Assembly (NCBI RefSeq): GCF_003387075.1
Contig: NZ_QUMQ01000001.1
Coordinates: 4,526,001 to 4,590,000 of the forward strand
DNA length: 64,000 nucleotides
Origin: Asanoa ferruginea
GTDB lineage: Bacteria > Actinomycetota > Actinomycetes > Mycobacteriales > Micromonosporaceae
Reading direction: 5' to 3'
Shown: positions 51,065 to 59,926 of the stretch, in pieces
Position numbering within the stretch: position 1 is the stretch's first letter
Layout of the letters: every line of letters begins with the position of its first letter
Made by a program: the position numbers and the translations under genes
The notes under the pieces: generated by a model
What the model saw: only the letters and a program-made list of their open reading frames with translations
Told to the model about the DNA's origin: nothing
Database searches by the model: none

Positions 51065-52257
51065 TGTTTCGCGCTTGGACGTTCACCGAAATGCCCTACC
51101 CGCATCTCCCGCCGGAGAACACCTACGAGTCGCTGCGGGTCGACTTTCCCAGCTCAATCTACGATCCCGAGGTCGGCTACCAGCTCTACAAGACCTACTT
51201 CGACCTCTACAAGGCGGCCGACGAGCTGGGTCTCGACATCATGCTCAACGAGCACCACGCGACCGCGACCTGTGTCGCCCCGGCGGTGCCGTTGACGCTG
51301 GCCGCACTCGCGCGCGACACCAGGAATGCCCGGCTGCTGGCCCTGGGCAACCCGATCGCCAACCGCAACACGCCCGTACGCGTCGCCGAAGAGATGGCGA
51401 TGATCGATGTTATGTCGCACGGGCGGCTCGACGTCGGGTTCGTGCGTGGAGTCCCGTACGAGATCTCGCCTGGGAATGTGCAGCCCGTCGAGATGAAGGA
51501 GCGGTTCTGGGAGGGTGCCGACCTGATCCTCAAGGCCTGGCAGACCCACGACGGCCCGTTCAACTGGGAAGGCCGCTACTACCACCACCGCCAGGTCAAC
51601 GTCTGGCCGCGCGTCTACCAGGACCCGCACCCGCCGGTCTGGGTCGCCACCCAGAGCACCGGCACCTCCCGCGAGACGGCCGAGCGCGGCTTCAACCTCG
51701 GCACGATCCTGGCCGGCGCCGACGGCGCCCTCGAGTTGTTCAAGGCCTACCGTGACCGCGCGGCCGAAGACGGCCTGGCCGTCACGCCGCGCGAGCGGCT
51801 CGGCTACGTGGCGCTGGTCTTCGTCGGTGACACTGACGAGGCGGGCTTCGAGGGCGCGCGGAAGCTGCGCTGGTATCTGGAGCACAACAAGATCGCGCCG
51901 CAGTTCATGAACGTGCCCGGCTATATCGACGCCCGGGTGCGCGCGCGGATCCTCCAGAACGAGGCGAGCGGCAAGCCGTTGGTGAGCCCGATCGAGCACC
52001 TGGTGACCGCGCCGCTGGAGCAGATGCTCGACGAGGGCTATGTTTTCGCCGGCAACCCCGACACCGTCTACGCCCAGCTCGAACGGTTCTACCGGCGGGT
52101 CGGCGGGTTCGGCAACTTCATCATGATGGTCCAGAGTGGAACGATGGGCTACGACCTCGTCGAGCACAGCATGGAGCTGTTCGCCCGCGAGGTGCTGCCC
52201 CGCTTCCGGGAAAACGTCTACGACGTCGACACGCCGGTGGCCGCGGCGGCCGCGTGA
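51064..52257 (+). CDS. LLM-class flavin-dependent oxidoreductase
   Basis: 397-residue luciferase-like protein. Typical parts are LNEHHATATCVAPAVPL, VAEEMAMIDVMSHGRLDVGF and PPVWVATQSTGTSRETAERG. The C-terminus is long and rich in Ala. It probably uses reduced FMN, possibly from a flavin reductase of the island. It overlaps the thioesterase by GTGA. Confidence 0.86.
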   Translation: MFRAWTFTEMPYPHLPPENTYESLRVDFPSSIYDPEVGYQLYKTYFDLYKAADELGLDIMLNEHHATATCVAPAVPLTLAALARDTRNARLLALGNPIANRNTPVRVAEEMAMIDVMSHGRLDVGFVRGVPYEISPGNVQPVEMKERFWEGADLILKAWQTHDGPFNWEGRYYHHRQVNVWPRVYQDPHPPVWVATQSTGTSRETAERGFNLGTILAGADGALELFKAYRDRAAEDGLAVTPRERLGYVALVFVGDTDEAGFEGARKLRWYLEHNKIAPQFMNVPGYIDARVRARILQNEASGKPLVSPIEHLVTAPLEQMLDEGYVFAGNPDTVYAQLERFYRRVGGFGNFIMMVQSGTMGYDLVEHSMELFAREVLPRFRENVYDVDTPVAAAAA

Positions 52258-52670
52258 GTGACCGCGTGGCGGCCGTCCGGGTGACCCGCCTGACCTACGC
52301 CGACTGCGATCCGGCCGGCATCGTCTACTACGCCGCCTGGTTCGTCGCCATGGAGCGTGTCCTGACCGAGTGGTTCCTCGGTGTCGGGTTCCGCTTCGAT
52401 CGCATGGCCGACGAGCTGGGCGGCGCGGTCGTCACCCGTTCGACGTGGTGTGAATACCTGGCACCCGCAGCGGTGTACGACGAGATCGCGGTCGAGCTGA
52501 CCGTGGTGAAGGTCGGCACCACCTCGTACACGCTGGGTTTTGAGATGGTCCGGCTCGGTGACGCGGTGGTTGTCGCGCGATCGGGGCTGGTGGGTGTCTT
52601 CGTGGCCGGCGGGCGGGCAGCGCCCCTCCCGCTGGCGCTGCGCGACGCCTTGCTGGGAGGCATGGCATGA
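52254..52670 (+). CDS. 4HBT-type acyl-CoA thioesterase
   Basis: 138-residue hot-dog fold protein. YADCDPAGIVYYAAWFVAME is the 4-hydroxybenzoyl-CoA thioesterase motif with its catalytic Asp. Starts with GTG at 52254. Releases an acid from a pathway CoA thioester. Confidence 0.87.
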   Translation: MSDRVAAVRVTRLTYADCDPAGIVYYAAWFVAMERVLTEWFLGVGFRFDRMADELGGAVVTRSTWCEYLAPAAVYDEIAVELTVVKVGTTSYTLGFEMVRLGDAVVVARSGLVGVFVAGGRAAPLPLALRDALLGGMA

Positions 52671-52951
52671 GACTCGTGCTCAGCGAAGACGCGGGCGCGA
52701 CCCTGGTCGAACGCGAGCAGTTCACGGCGTTCGCCGTCGAGGTGCGCGGCACGGTCGACCTCGACGCGTTCGGTGTGTTGCCGGCCGACAACGGTGAGGT
52801 GCTGGTGCCGGCCGGCTGGGTCGAGAGCCTGGCGAGCGACGCGGGCGCCGACTGGGTCAGCGCGTTCCGCGACATGCTCCGCGCCAGCGAGCCCTATGGC
52901 TGGTATGACAGTCAGACGGGGCTGGTCCGCGCGCACATCGCGACACGCTGA
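52667..52951 (+). CDS. Small protein of unknown function
   Basis: 94 residues, ATGA overlap with the thioesterase gene. Acidic, no membrane segment, no Cys. Blocks such as FGVLPADNGEVLVPAGWVES and SEPYGWYDSQTGLV suggest a compact globular domain. I do not recognise it. Its stop abuts the convergent regulator gene's stop with no spacer. A partner of the thioesterase or LLM enzyme is a guess from position. Confidence 0.7.
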   Translation: MRLVLSEDAGATLVEREQFTAFAVEVRGTVDLDAFGVLPADNGEVLVPAGWVESLASDAGADWVSAFRDMLRASEPYGWYDSQTGLVRAHIATR

Positions 52952-53758
52952 CTATTCAGACCCGCCCGCGTTGGGGTTGCCCATGATCGCGTGCATCGCG
53001 GCCGCGTCGACCCGGCGACCGGCGTCTTCCGGCCGCAGGAACCGGGCCGGATCGAAGTGGGTCTCGGTCAACCGCATGGCGAGGGCCGAGTCACCGTCAG
53101 CGATCGCCTCGGTGATCCGCAGGTGCTGCTCGTGGTTTTTCAGCCGGTGGGCGCGCGACGGGAAGCTGCCGTTGCGGGTGGCGTTTTCGGCCCACGAGTT
53201 GACGTCGACCAGCCACAGCGACTCGAGCGAACCGGCCAGCAGCCGGAGCGTGTCGTTGCCGCACAGCTCGACGAGGCTCGAATGGAAGTCGGAGGTCGCG
53301 CGGACGAAGCCCATCGGGTCGTCCATAGCCTTCTCGGCCGCGGTGTTGTGCTTGCGGAGTTGCGGGACCACCTTGCGGGCCCGGTCCTTGCGGCTGGCGC
53401 AGAGCCCGGCCGAGGTGGCCTCGAGCTGACCCATGGCGACGCCGACGTCGTCGAGAGTGACGCCGCGGGATTCGAGAACCATGGCCATCGCGTACGCCAC
53501 GTGGCGTGCTTCCGGCCGGTGGACCACCGCGCCGCCGACGTTGCCACGCCGCACCGTGATGAGGCCTTCGGCCTCGAGGATCCGCATGGCTTCGCGGATC
53601 GACGGGCGGCTGACCCGGAACTCGGCAACCAGGGCGTCCTGGTTGGGTAGCAGTTGACCGTCGCGCCATTCGCCGTCGAGGATGCGTTGCCGGATCACGC
53701 CGGCGACCATCTCGCCGAGCTTGGGTTGCCGCAGTTGCGCACGAACGTCCGCTACCAT
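52952..53758 (-). CDS. FadR/GntR-family transcriptional regulator (FCD domain)
   Basis: 268 residues. The winged helix-turn-helix at ~25-85 contains LVAEFRVSRPSIREAMRILEAEGLITVRRG. The FCD effector domain contains three His-bearing helices (DFHSSLVEL, HEQHLRITEAIADGD, ETHFDPARF) that usually bind a metal and an organic acid. It is the only transcription factor in the window and so the local candidate for binding the shared palindromes. Its start overlaps a small inverted repeat, ATCG-ATTC-CGAT (53757-53768). Confidence 0.9.
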   Translation of the reverse strand: MVADVRAQLRQPKLGEMVAGVIRQRILDGEWRDGQLLPNQDALVAEFRVSRPSIREAMRILEAEGLITVRRGNVGGAVVHRPEARHVAYAMAMVLESRGVTLDDVGVAMGQLEATSAGLCASRKDRARKVVPQLRKHNTAAEKAMDDPMGFVRATSDFHSSLVELCGNDTLRLLAGSLESLWLVDVNSWAENATRNGSFPSRAHRLKNHEQHLRITEAIADGDSALAMRLTETHFDPARFLRPEDAGRRVDAAAMHAIMGNPNAGGSE

Positions 53759-53859
53759 CGATTCCGATCGCTCTACTTCAGGAGTGGAAGGCTCTCCGGT
53801 CAGAACCGGGTCGACGCCTTCGGTGAAGGGTTAATCATCACCATCAGTTAGCCTACACG

Positions 53860-53875
53860 AAGAGTTACGACTCTT
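53860..53875. terminator. Inverted repeat at the acyl-CoA synthetase stop
   Basis: AAGAGT-TACG-ACTCTT spans the TAA stop at 53865-53867. It is a short hairpin that could end the minus-strand transcript. Confidence 0.35.
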
Positions 53876-55565
53876 GCGTACTCATCTGCGCCGATCGACG
53901 CTGATCGAGCAGATCCTTTGCTGATCTTGATTTGAGCTGGCCCTTGGCCACCTTGCCGCCCGACGCGCGCGGCAACGAGTCCAACACGATCAGGTATTCC
54001 GGGAAATCCGACTTGGAGGCGCCGCGGCGCAACAAGTGATCTTGCAGGCTGTGCAGATCGAGCTGGCGGCCCGGGTTCAGCTCGACGTAGACGCAGACCC
54101 GTTCGCCGAACACCTCGTCGGGCACGGCGACGGCCGCGGCCAGCACCACGGCCGGATGCGTGGCGACCTCCTCCTCGACGCGAGCGGCACTGATGTTCTT
54201 GCCACCGCGGATGATGAAGTCTGACGTGCGCCCGGTCACGGTCAGATATCCCGCGTCGTCGATCGTGACGATGTCGCCCATCAGCATCCAGCCGTCTTCG
54301 GTGTAGAGCTCGGCGTTGGCGGTGTCGTCGTCGAGATAACCCAGGCACAGCGCGGGCCCGTGCCCCGCGGGCTGACCCGCGCCCGACGCGGTGACGTCGG
54401 CGTCACCGTCGAAGAGCCGAACATTCATCTCGGGTACGACGCGCCCGGCCGTCGTCATCCGCTGCTCGAACGAGTCCGACAGCGTGGTTCCGGTCAGCAG
54501 GCCGGTTTCGTTGGAGCCGAAGAACTGGAGCACCGATGCGCCGGTCACCTCTTCGAAGCGGCGCGCCCGCGTCGGCGGCACCGCCTCGCCACCGGTGAAC
54601 ATCGCGCGCAGGCTGCTCAGGTCGCGCCGCTCGGCGTCGGGGCTGTTGAGCATCATGATGAACTGCGTGCTGACGCAAGTCACCACCGTCGCCCGGTAGG
54701 TCTCGATGAGCTCGAGCGCCTCGTCGGCGTCGAACCGCTCGCGCAGCACCGTCGGCGCGCCGAGGATCGTCGGGGTGAAGTGTGCGGTCCAGAGGCCGAA
54801 GCCGAACGGGGCGGGCACGCCGCTGAGGAAGACGTCGCTCGACGTGAGGTGCCCGTTCTCGGCGGCCTTCTGGTGGAAGTAGAACCAGCGGTTCTGGTTG
54901 TGCATCACGCACTTGGGCATCCCGGTGGTGCCCGACGTCGAGTTGAGCATGAAGAGGTCGTCCGGCCCCATGGCCCGCTCGGCCGGCGCCGGTGCGAGCC
55001 CCGCGGGGTCGACAAGCTGACCGTCCACAACGTACGGCCGGCCGGCCGGCGCCCCGTCGAGCACCGGCACGACGACGTGGTGCGCCAACGTGGGCACCTC
55101 GACCCGCAGCGTCTCGAAGAGGTCGGCCATGTCGCGGCCGCGATGCGTCGCCATCGTGACCAGGGTCGTGGCCGACGTCTTCCCGAGGAGATAGGCCAGC
55201 TCGCGGTCGCCGGCGCGGGCGCCGATGCCGACCACGGTCAGCCCGGCCTTCTCGGCGGCGACGAACGTGACGTGCACGGTGGCGCCGTCCGGCAGCCAGA
55301 CCGCGAGCCGGGAGCCCTCGGGCAGTCCCGCGGCGACCAGCACGGCGGCCAGCTCGGAGGAGAGCGCGTCGTACTGCGACCAGGTCGTGGTGCCGTGGTC
55401 GGCGTGGAACGCCGGCGCGTCGGGCCGGGTCGCGGCGTGGCCGGCGATCACCTGGGCGAGGGTCTGTTCACCCCACCAGCCCTCGGCGCGGAACCGCTTC
55501 GCCAGGTGGCTCGGCACGGCGTCGCGGAAGTCGTCGACCGTGACCCTGGCGGCATAGTGCGTCAT
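53865..55565 (-). CDS. AMP-forming acyl-CoA synthetase (class I adenylate-forming)
   Basis: 566 residues. The P-loop motif is STSGTTGMPK (~210), followed by GSNETG, the hinge region YLTVTGRTSDFIIRGGKNIS and the catalytic Lys in PRASGGKVAKGQLK. Converts an acid, CoA and ATP to acyl-CoA and AMP. It is monocistronic, divergent from the flavin-reductase operon, with operator site 6 between them. Confidence 0.92.
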   Translation of the reverse strand: MTHYAARVTVDDFRDAVPSHLAKRFRAEGWWGEQTLAQVIAGHAATRPDAPAFHADHGTTTWSQYDALSSELAAVLVAAGLPEGSRLAVWLPDGATVHVTFVAAEKAGLTVVGIGARAGDRELAYLLGKTSATTLVTMATHRGRDMADLFETLRVEVPTLAHHVVVPVLDGAPAGRPYVVDGQLVDPAGLAPAPAERAMGPDDLFMLNSTSGTTGMPKCVMHNQNRWFYFHQKAAENGHLTSSDVFLSGVPAPFGFGLWTAHFTPTILGAPTVLRERFDADEALELIETYRATVVTCVSTQFIMMLNSPDAERRDLSSLRAMFTGGEAVPPTRARRFEEVTGASVLQFFGSNETGLLTGTTLSDSFEQRMTTAGRVVPEMNVRLFDGDADVTASGAGQPAGHGPALCLGYLDDDTANAELYTEDGWMLMGDIVTIDDAGYLTVTGRTSDFIIRGGKNISAARVEEEVATHPAVVLAAAVAVPDEVFGERVCVYVELNPGRQLDLHSLQDHLLRRGASKSDFPEYLIVLDSLPRASGGKVAKGQLKSRSAKDLLDQRRSAQMSTQES

Positions 55566-55581
55566 GTTCGACCCCTCTCGG

Positions 55582-55611
55582 TTGTCAGGTTCGGCGCTGC
55601 TGGCCTATCAT
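55582..55611 (+). promoter_or_regulatory. Putative promoter of the flavin-reductase operon
   Basis: TTGTCA (55582-55587), 18 nt, TATCAT (55606-55611). Operator site 6 begins inside the -10. Confidence 0.45.
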
Positions 55612-55620
55612 ATAAACGAT
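55607..55620. promoter_or_regulatory. Palindromic operator (site 6)
   Basis: ATCATATAAACGAT matches all fixed positions of ATCNTNNNNANGAT and 12 of 14 bases of ATCATTTAAATGAT. Lies between divergent genes starting at 55565 and 55659. Confidence 0.6.
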
Positions 55621-55658
55621 TAGAGTACAGAGTCGAGTCGTACGCGAGGAGGCCGGGA

Positions 55659-56174
55659 GTGGTGGTGGCGACGAGCGACCCGCCGTTGTACGACGCGTTC
55701 CGCGAGGCGATGGCCGAGGTCTGCGGTCCCGTCACGATCGTCACGACGATGGAGGACGGCCGCCCGCACGGCACGACGGTCAGCGCGTTCACCTCGCTGT
55801 CGCTCGACCCGCCGATGGTGAGCGTGGCGCTTGACCGCCGGTCCGACCTGCTGGCGATGGTGCAGCGCACCGGCCGGCTCGCGGTCAACGTGCTCAGCGC
55901 CGACCAGGAGCTGCTGGCCCGCCGGTTCGCCCGCAAGGGTGCCGACAAGTTCGACGGCGTGGCGTGGACGGCCGACGACGGGCTGCCCCGGCTGCCCGGT
56001 GCCATCGCGTGGCTGCGCTGCACGGTGCTGCCCGTCATCGACGGCGGCGACCATGTGATCGCGCTCGCCCGGGTCGACCAGGTGATCACGCTCCCGGGTC
56101 AACCGCTGACCTACCACCGGCGGCGGTTCGGCACCCACGTGGCGCTCCGCGACGACCTGGCGGTCGACGCGTGA
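55659..56174 (+). CDS. Flavin reductase family protein, second copy
   Basis: 171 residues, FMN-binding split barrel: CGPVTIVTT, SAFTSLSLDPPMVSVAL, LAVNVL and KGADKFDGVAW. The GTG at 55659 has GAGGAGG 6 nt upstream; GTG at 55662 and 55665 are alternatives. It overlaps the LLM gene by GTGA, so it may reduce flavin for that enzyme. Confidence 0.87.
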   Translation: MVVATSDPPLYDAFREAMAEVCGPVTIVTTMEDGRPHGTTVSAFTSLSLDPPMVSVALDRRSDLLAMVQRTGRLAVNVLSADQELLARRFARKGADKFDGVAWTADDGLPRLPGAIAWLRCTVLPVIDGGDHVIALARVDQVITLPGQPLTYHRRRFGTHVALRDDLAVDA

Positions 56175-57160
56175 CGACCACGCCGTCCTTCGGGCTCTTC
56201 ACCGACCTGCGCAACCCCGAGCCGTGGAAGCAGCCCTGGCCGGCCTTCCTGCGCGAGTCGGTCGAGCTGATCGAACGCGCCGAGCGGCTCGGCGCGGGCG
56301 CGGTGTGGGTGACCGAGCACCATCTCTTCCCCGACGGGCACCTGAGCCAGCCGCTGGCCTGGCTGTCGGCGTTGGCCGCGCGGACCAGCACGATCCGGCT
56401 GGGCACCGGCATCCTCGTCGCGCCGCTGCGCCACCCGCGCCACGTGGCCGAGCAGGCCGCCCTGGTCGACGCGCTCAGCGGCGGACGGCTGGAACTCGGC
56501 CTCGGACCGGGCTACGCGGCGCCGGAGTTCGCGGCTTTCGGTGCGGATGTCGAGACGCGGTTCGCCGAGACCGAGGCGGCGCTGCGGGCGATCCGCGAGC
56601 TCTGGCGCTCGGGCCGGATCGGCCCGGAGCCGGTGCAGGTCGACCCGCCGCTGTGGCTGGGCTACCAGGGGCCGCGCAACGCCCGCCGGGCCGGGCGTCT
56701 GGGCGCCGGTCTGCTGACCCTCAACCGGGGCAGCCTCGAGCCCTATCTCGGCGGGTTGGCCGAGGGCGGCTTCCCCGCCACCGACGCGCGGATGGGTGGC
56801 ACCGTCGATCTGGTGGTGGCTCGGGACCCCGAGCGCGCCTGGGACCGGATCAAGCCCCATTACCAACACCAACTCGACACGTACGCCCGCGCGCACGGCG
56901 GTGCGGCCGGGGCCGATGTCGTTGTCGGCAGCCGGCTCGCCAGCGAGCGGAGCCCCACCGTGTCGGTGCGGCTCTCCGTGGTCGACGTCGACGAGGCGGT
57001 TGCCATCGTCGCCCACCGCATCGCCGGCCTGCCGGTGCGGCACGTCTACACCTGGGCCCGCATCGCCGGCATGCCGTTGGACATGGTCGACGAGCACGTC
57101 GAGCTGTGGCTGACGGAGGTGGCGCCGCGGGTGCGCAAGCTTCTGGGTGACGCTCGATGA
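56171..57160 (+). CDS. LLM-class flavin-dependent oxidoreductase
   Basis: 329-residue luciferase-like protein: VWVTEHHLFPDG, IRLGTGILVAPLRHPRHVAEQ and GGRLELGLGPGYAAPEFAAFG. Coupling with the flavin reductase suggests a two-component FMNH2-dependent monooxygenase. Start GTG 56171, stop overlapping the next ATG. Confidence 0.87.
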   Translation: MTTTPSFGLFTDLRNPEPWKQPWPAFLRESVELIERAERLGAGAVWVTEHHLFPDGHLSQPLAWLSALAARTSTIRLGTGILVAPLRHPRHVAEQAALVDALSGGRLELGLGPGYAAPEFAAFGADVETRFAETEAALRAIRELWRSGRIGPEPVQVDPPLWLGYQGPRNARRAGRLGAGLLTLNRGSLEPYLGGLAEGGFPATDARMGGTVDLVVARDPERAWDRIKPHYQHQLDTYARAHGGAAGADVVVGSRLASERSPTVSVRLSVVDVDEAVAIVAHRIAGLPVRHVYTWARIAGMPLDMVDEHVELWLTEVAPRVRKLLGDAR

Positions 57161-57933
57161 ACCGCCCGGCCGGCGCGTTCCTCTCGTTCGCCACTATCCA
57201 TGATGGATTGCATCAGCAATACAATGCGTGGCATCAGCTCGACCACCGCCCCGAGAACCTGGCGCTCGACGGAGTGCTGGCCGGGGAGCGTTGGGTGCGC
57301 ACCCCGGCGTGCGCGGCCGCCTATCCGGTGGCCGACCCGACTCTCGCGCGGACCCACTACGTCAACTCCTACTGGTTCCGGGCTCCCGTCGCGGCGTCGG
57401 TGCGGGAATGGCAGGAGCTGGCCGAGGTCTCGTTCCAGCAGGGGCGGCGGCCAGACGTGCGGATCGCGACCCGCCCGATGATGGGGATGTTCAGCCCGGT
57501 CACCGGCCTGGCGTCCGGCGTCTCACCGCTCGCGCTCCTGCATCGGCCCAATCGCGGAGTGGTGCTCTCGGTGCTGAAGCTGACCCGCCCGCGGGCGCCG
57601 GAGACCGAGGCCTGGCTCGCGGACCGCGAAGCCGAGATGGGCGAGCGCCTGCGGGTCGACGGCGTCGCCGGGGTGTGGAGCCTGTCCAGCGTGAGCACGT
57701 CGGTGGATCCCTCTTTCCAGGCCCGGTCGGGGAGCATGACGTTCGACCCGACACCCACCGACGCCGGCTATCTGCGCGCGGAGCTGACCTTCCTCGACGG
57801 CGACCCGCTGCCGGTCACCGGCCGCATCCCGGCCCTGGCGCCGGACCGGGTCGCGCCCGATCCGGCGTACGCCGAGGATCTGTTCACCAGTCTTTTGCTC
57901 CCGATCGTGCCCTGGCACTGGGACTGGTTCTAA
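57157..57933 (+). CDS. EthD-like dimeric alpha/beta-barrel protein
   Basis: 258 residues. The N-terminal half has YNAWHQLDHRPENLALDG, recalling the EthD/Dabb pattern; the second half (GVVLSVLKLTRPRAPETEAW) looks like a repeat of the fold. No signal peptide. Function unknown; it follows the LLM enzyme with a 4-nt overlap and probably acts on its product. The C-terminus (IVPWHWDWF) is Trp-rich. Confidence 0.65.
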   Translation: MNRPAGAFLSFATIHDGLHQQYNAWHQLDHRPENLALDGVLAGERWVRTPACAAAYPVADPTLARTHYVNSYWFRAPVAASVREWQELAEVSFQQGRRPDVRIATRPMMGMFSPVTGLASGVSPLALLHRPNRGVVLSVLKLTRPRAPETEAWLADREAEMGERLRVDGVAGVWSLSSVSTSVDPSFQARSGSMTFDPTPTDAGYLRAELTFLDGDPLPVTGRIPALAPDRVAPDPAYAEDLFTSLLLPIVPWHWDWF

Positions 57934-59147
57934 GCCGTCAGGTCGTGGCCCATCCGCGCGACCTTCGTCGCCATGTAGGTCGCCCGCTCGGGCCGGGACT
58001 CGGCGACCAGCGGCACCCGCTCGACGACCTCGAGGCCGAAACCGTCGAGTCCGGCCCGCTTCGCCGGGTTGTTGGTGAGCAGCCGCAGCCGGCGCAGGCC
58101 CAGATCGCGCAGGATCGCCGCGCCGACACCGTAGTCGCGCGCGTCCGCCGGCAGTCCGAGGGCCAGGTTGGCGTCCACTGTGTCGTACCCGGCATCCTGG
58201 AGTTGATAGGCCTGTAGCTTGTGACTCAGGCCAATGCCGCGCCCCTCGTGCCCGCGAAGATAGATCACCGCGCCGTGGCCGGCAGCGTCGATCATGTCCA
58301 TCGCGGTGTGCAACTGGGCGCCGCAGTCACAGCGCCGCGACGCGAAGACGTCTCCGGTGAGGCACTCGGAATGCATCCGCACCAGCGCGGCCGGCTGGCT
58401 CGCCGGGTCGCCCTTGACCAGCGCGACACTCTGCACACCATCCACAACGGACTCGTAACCGTAGATCTCCCAATCGCCGTGGTCACTGGGCAGTCGGGTC
58501 ACCGCGACCCGGCGGATGAGCGACTCGCTCTTGCGCCGGTAGGCGATCAGGTCCGCGATGCTGGTGATGAGCAGCCCGAAGCGGTCGCCGAAGCGGCGCA
58601 GGTCGTCGAGGCGCATCATCGTGCCGTCGTCGTTCATCACTTCGCAGATGACACCGGCGGCGGTCCGGCCGGCCAGCCGGGCGAGGTCGGCCGACGCCTC
58701 GGTGTGTCCGGCGCGGACCAACACACCGCCGGGGGTGGCCCGGAGCGTGAACACGTGACCGGGCCGGCGGAAATCCTCGGCCTGCGCCAGCGGATCGACG
58801 GCGTGCCGGATGGTCGCCGCGCGTTCGAACGCGCTGATCCCCGACACGCCGGGCACATCGAGGTCGATCGACACGCCGAAGTGGGTCTCGGCGTGGATGC
58901 CGGCCTGCGGGTCCATCGCGCCGATGGCGAGGTGGTCGAGCTGCCCGCCGTCGAGCGACAGGCAGACCAGCCCGCGGCCGTGCGTCACCATGAAGTTGAT
59001 GATCTCGGGAGTCACCAGGTCGGCCGCGACGACCAGATCGCCTTCGTTCTCGCGGTCCTCGTCGTCGACCACGACCACGATCTCGCCGCGGCCGATGGCG
59101 TCGATCACGTCACTGACGGGCGCGAAGCCCCCCGCGGGTCGGGTCAC
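57930..59147 (-). CDS. ribBA: Bifunctional DHBP synthase/GTP cyclohydrolase II (RibBA)
   Basis: 405 residues catalysing two entry steps of riboflavin synthesis. The DHBP synthase part has DDEDRENEGD, RPGHVF, RAGHTEAS and ICEVMN, with all catalytic acids and the His intact. The cyclohydrolase II part (from ~205) has the zinc ligands in CLTGDVFASRRCDCG and the RGHEGRGIGL loop. GTG 59147 overlaps the upstream dehydrogenase stop. It is last in a catabolic operon, not in a riboflavin cluster, and no FMN riboswitch is seen. Extra flavin supply for the island's flavoenzymes is a reasonable inference. Confidence 0.93.
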   Translation of the reverse strand: MTRPAGGFAPVSDVIDAIGRGEIVVVVDDEDRENEGDLVVAADLVTPEIINFMVTHGRGLVCLSLDGGQLDHLAIGAMDPQAGIHAETHFGVSIDLDVPGVSGISAFERAATIRHAVDPLAQAEDFRRPGHVFTLRATPGGVLVRAGHTEASADLARLAGRTAAGVICEVMNDDGTMMRLDDLRRFGDRFGLLITSIADLIAYRRKSESLIRRVAVTRLPSDHGDWEIYGYESVVDGVQSVALVKGDPASQPAALVRMHSECLTGDVFASRRCDCGAQLHTAMDMIDAAGHGAVIYLRGHEGRGIGLSHKLQAYQLQDAGYDTVDANLALGLPADARDYGVGAAILRDLGLRRLRLLTNNPAKRAGLDGFGLEVVERVPLVAESRPERATYMATKVARMGHDLTA

Positions 59148-59926
59148 TGCCCGAGCGCGGTGCGGCCCGCGCGCAGCCGGTCGAGGATGTCGACCGCGCC
59201 GTTGAGGTCGACCACCGGGAGGGTGCCGATCTGCGACCGGAACAGGTCGACGTCTTTGGAGAGCAGGTCGATCGACGGGTTGAGGAACGCCTCGCCCATC
59301 CAGCTTCCGCCCGAGCTGGTCCGCAGCACCTCGCGGAGCAGTTGGGGCCGCATGCCGGCCTGTTCGGCCAACACCATCATCTCGGCGTACGACACGGCGG
59401 TGTAAGCGGCCGACACGTTGTTGAGCAGCTTGGCCAGCGTGGGCTGGCCGAACTCGTCGAGCTTCACGCTGACCGCGCCGAGATCGGCGAACATGTCGGC
59501 CTCGCGGTCGTCGTGGTTGCCGGCCAGCATCAGCGTCAGCGTGCCGGCCCGGGCGCCACCGGCACCGCCGGAGACCGGCATCTCGATGAGCCGCCACGGC
59601 CGGTCGTCATACCGGCCGAGCCCCCGCGCGTAGTCGAGGTCGAGCGTGGTCGACACCAACACGCCGGCCCCCTCGGGCAGCGGCACGCTGTCGAGCGTCT
59701 TGAGCACCGACTCGGCCTGGTCGGTGAGGCGGACGACGACGAGCACGTGCGCGACCTCCGCCCACGGCACCTCGTGCAGCGACGTCACCGCCTCGAGGCC
59801 GGTCAGCTCCTGCCACTCGGCGCGCCGCTCCGGCGACAGGTCGACGCCGATCACCTCGCGGCCCTGGGCGACGAGCCGCTGTGCCATCGCGATGCCGATG
59901 TTTCCGAGACCCACAACTACCTTCAC
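59144..59926 (-). CDS. NAD(P)-dependent 3-hydroxyisobutyrate dehydrogenase-like protein
   Basis: 260 residues of the 6-phosphogluconate/beta-hydroxyacid dehydrogenase superfamily. It has GLGNIGIAMAQRL at the N-terminus, the substrate motif MPVSGGAGGARAG (~120) and the catalytic Lys in TLAKLLNN (~175). Slightly shorter than the usual ~290. GTG start overlaps the RibB-like stop, and its own stop overlaps RibBA. Confidence 0.86.
   Translation of the reverse strand: MKVVVGLGNIGIAMAQRLVAQGREVIGVDLSPERRAEWQELTGLEAVTSLHEVPWAEVAHVLVVVRLTDQAESVLKTLDSVPLPEGAGVLVSTTLDLDYARGLGRYDDRPWRLIEMPVSGGAGGARAGTLTLMLAGNHDDREADMFADLGAVSVKLDEFGQPTLAKLLNNVSAAYTAVSYAEMMVLAEQAGMRPQLLREVLRTSSGGSWMGEAFLNPSIDLLSKDVDLFRSQIGTLPVVDLNGAVDILDRLRAGRTALGQ

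Noticed and set aside
59147-59170. FMN riboswitch ahead of RibBA
   Set aside because: The gene starts inside the preceding gene (GTGA overlap), leaving no room for a leader.
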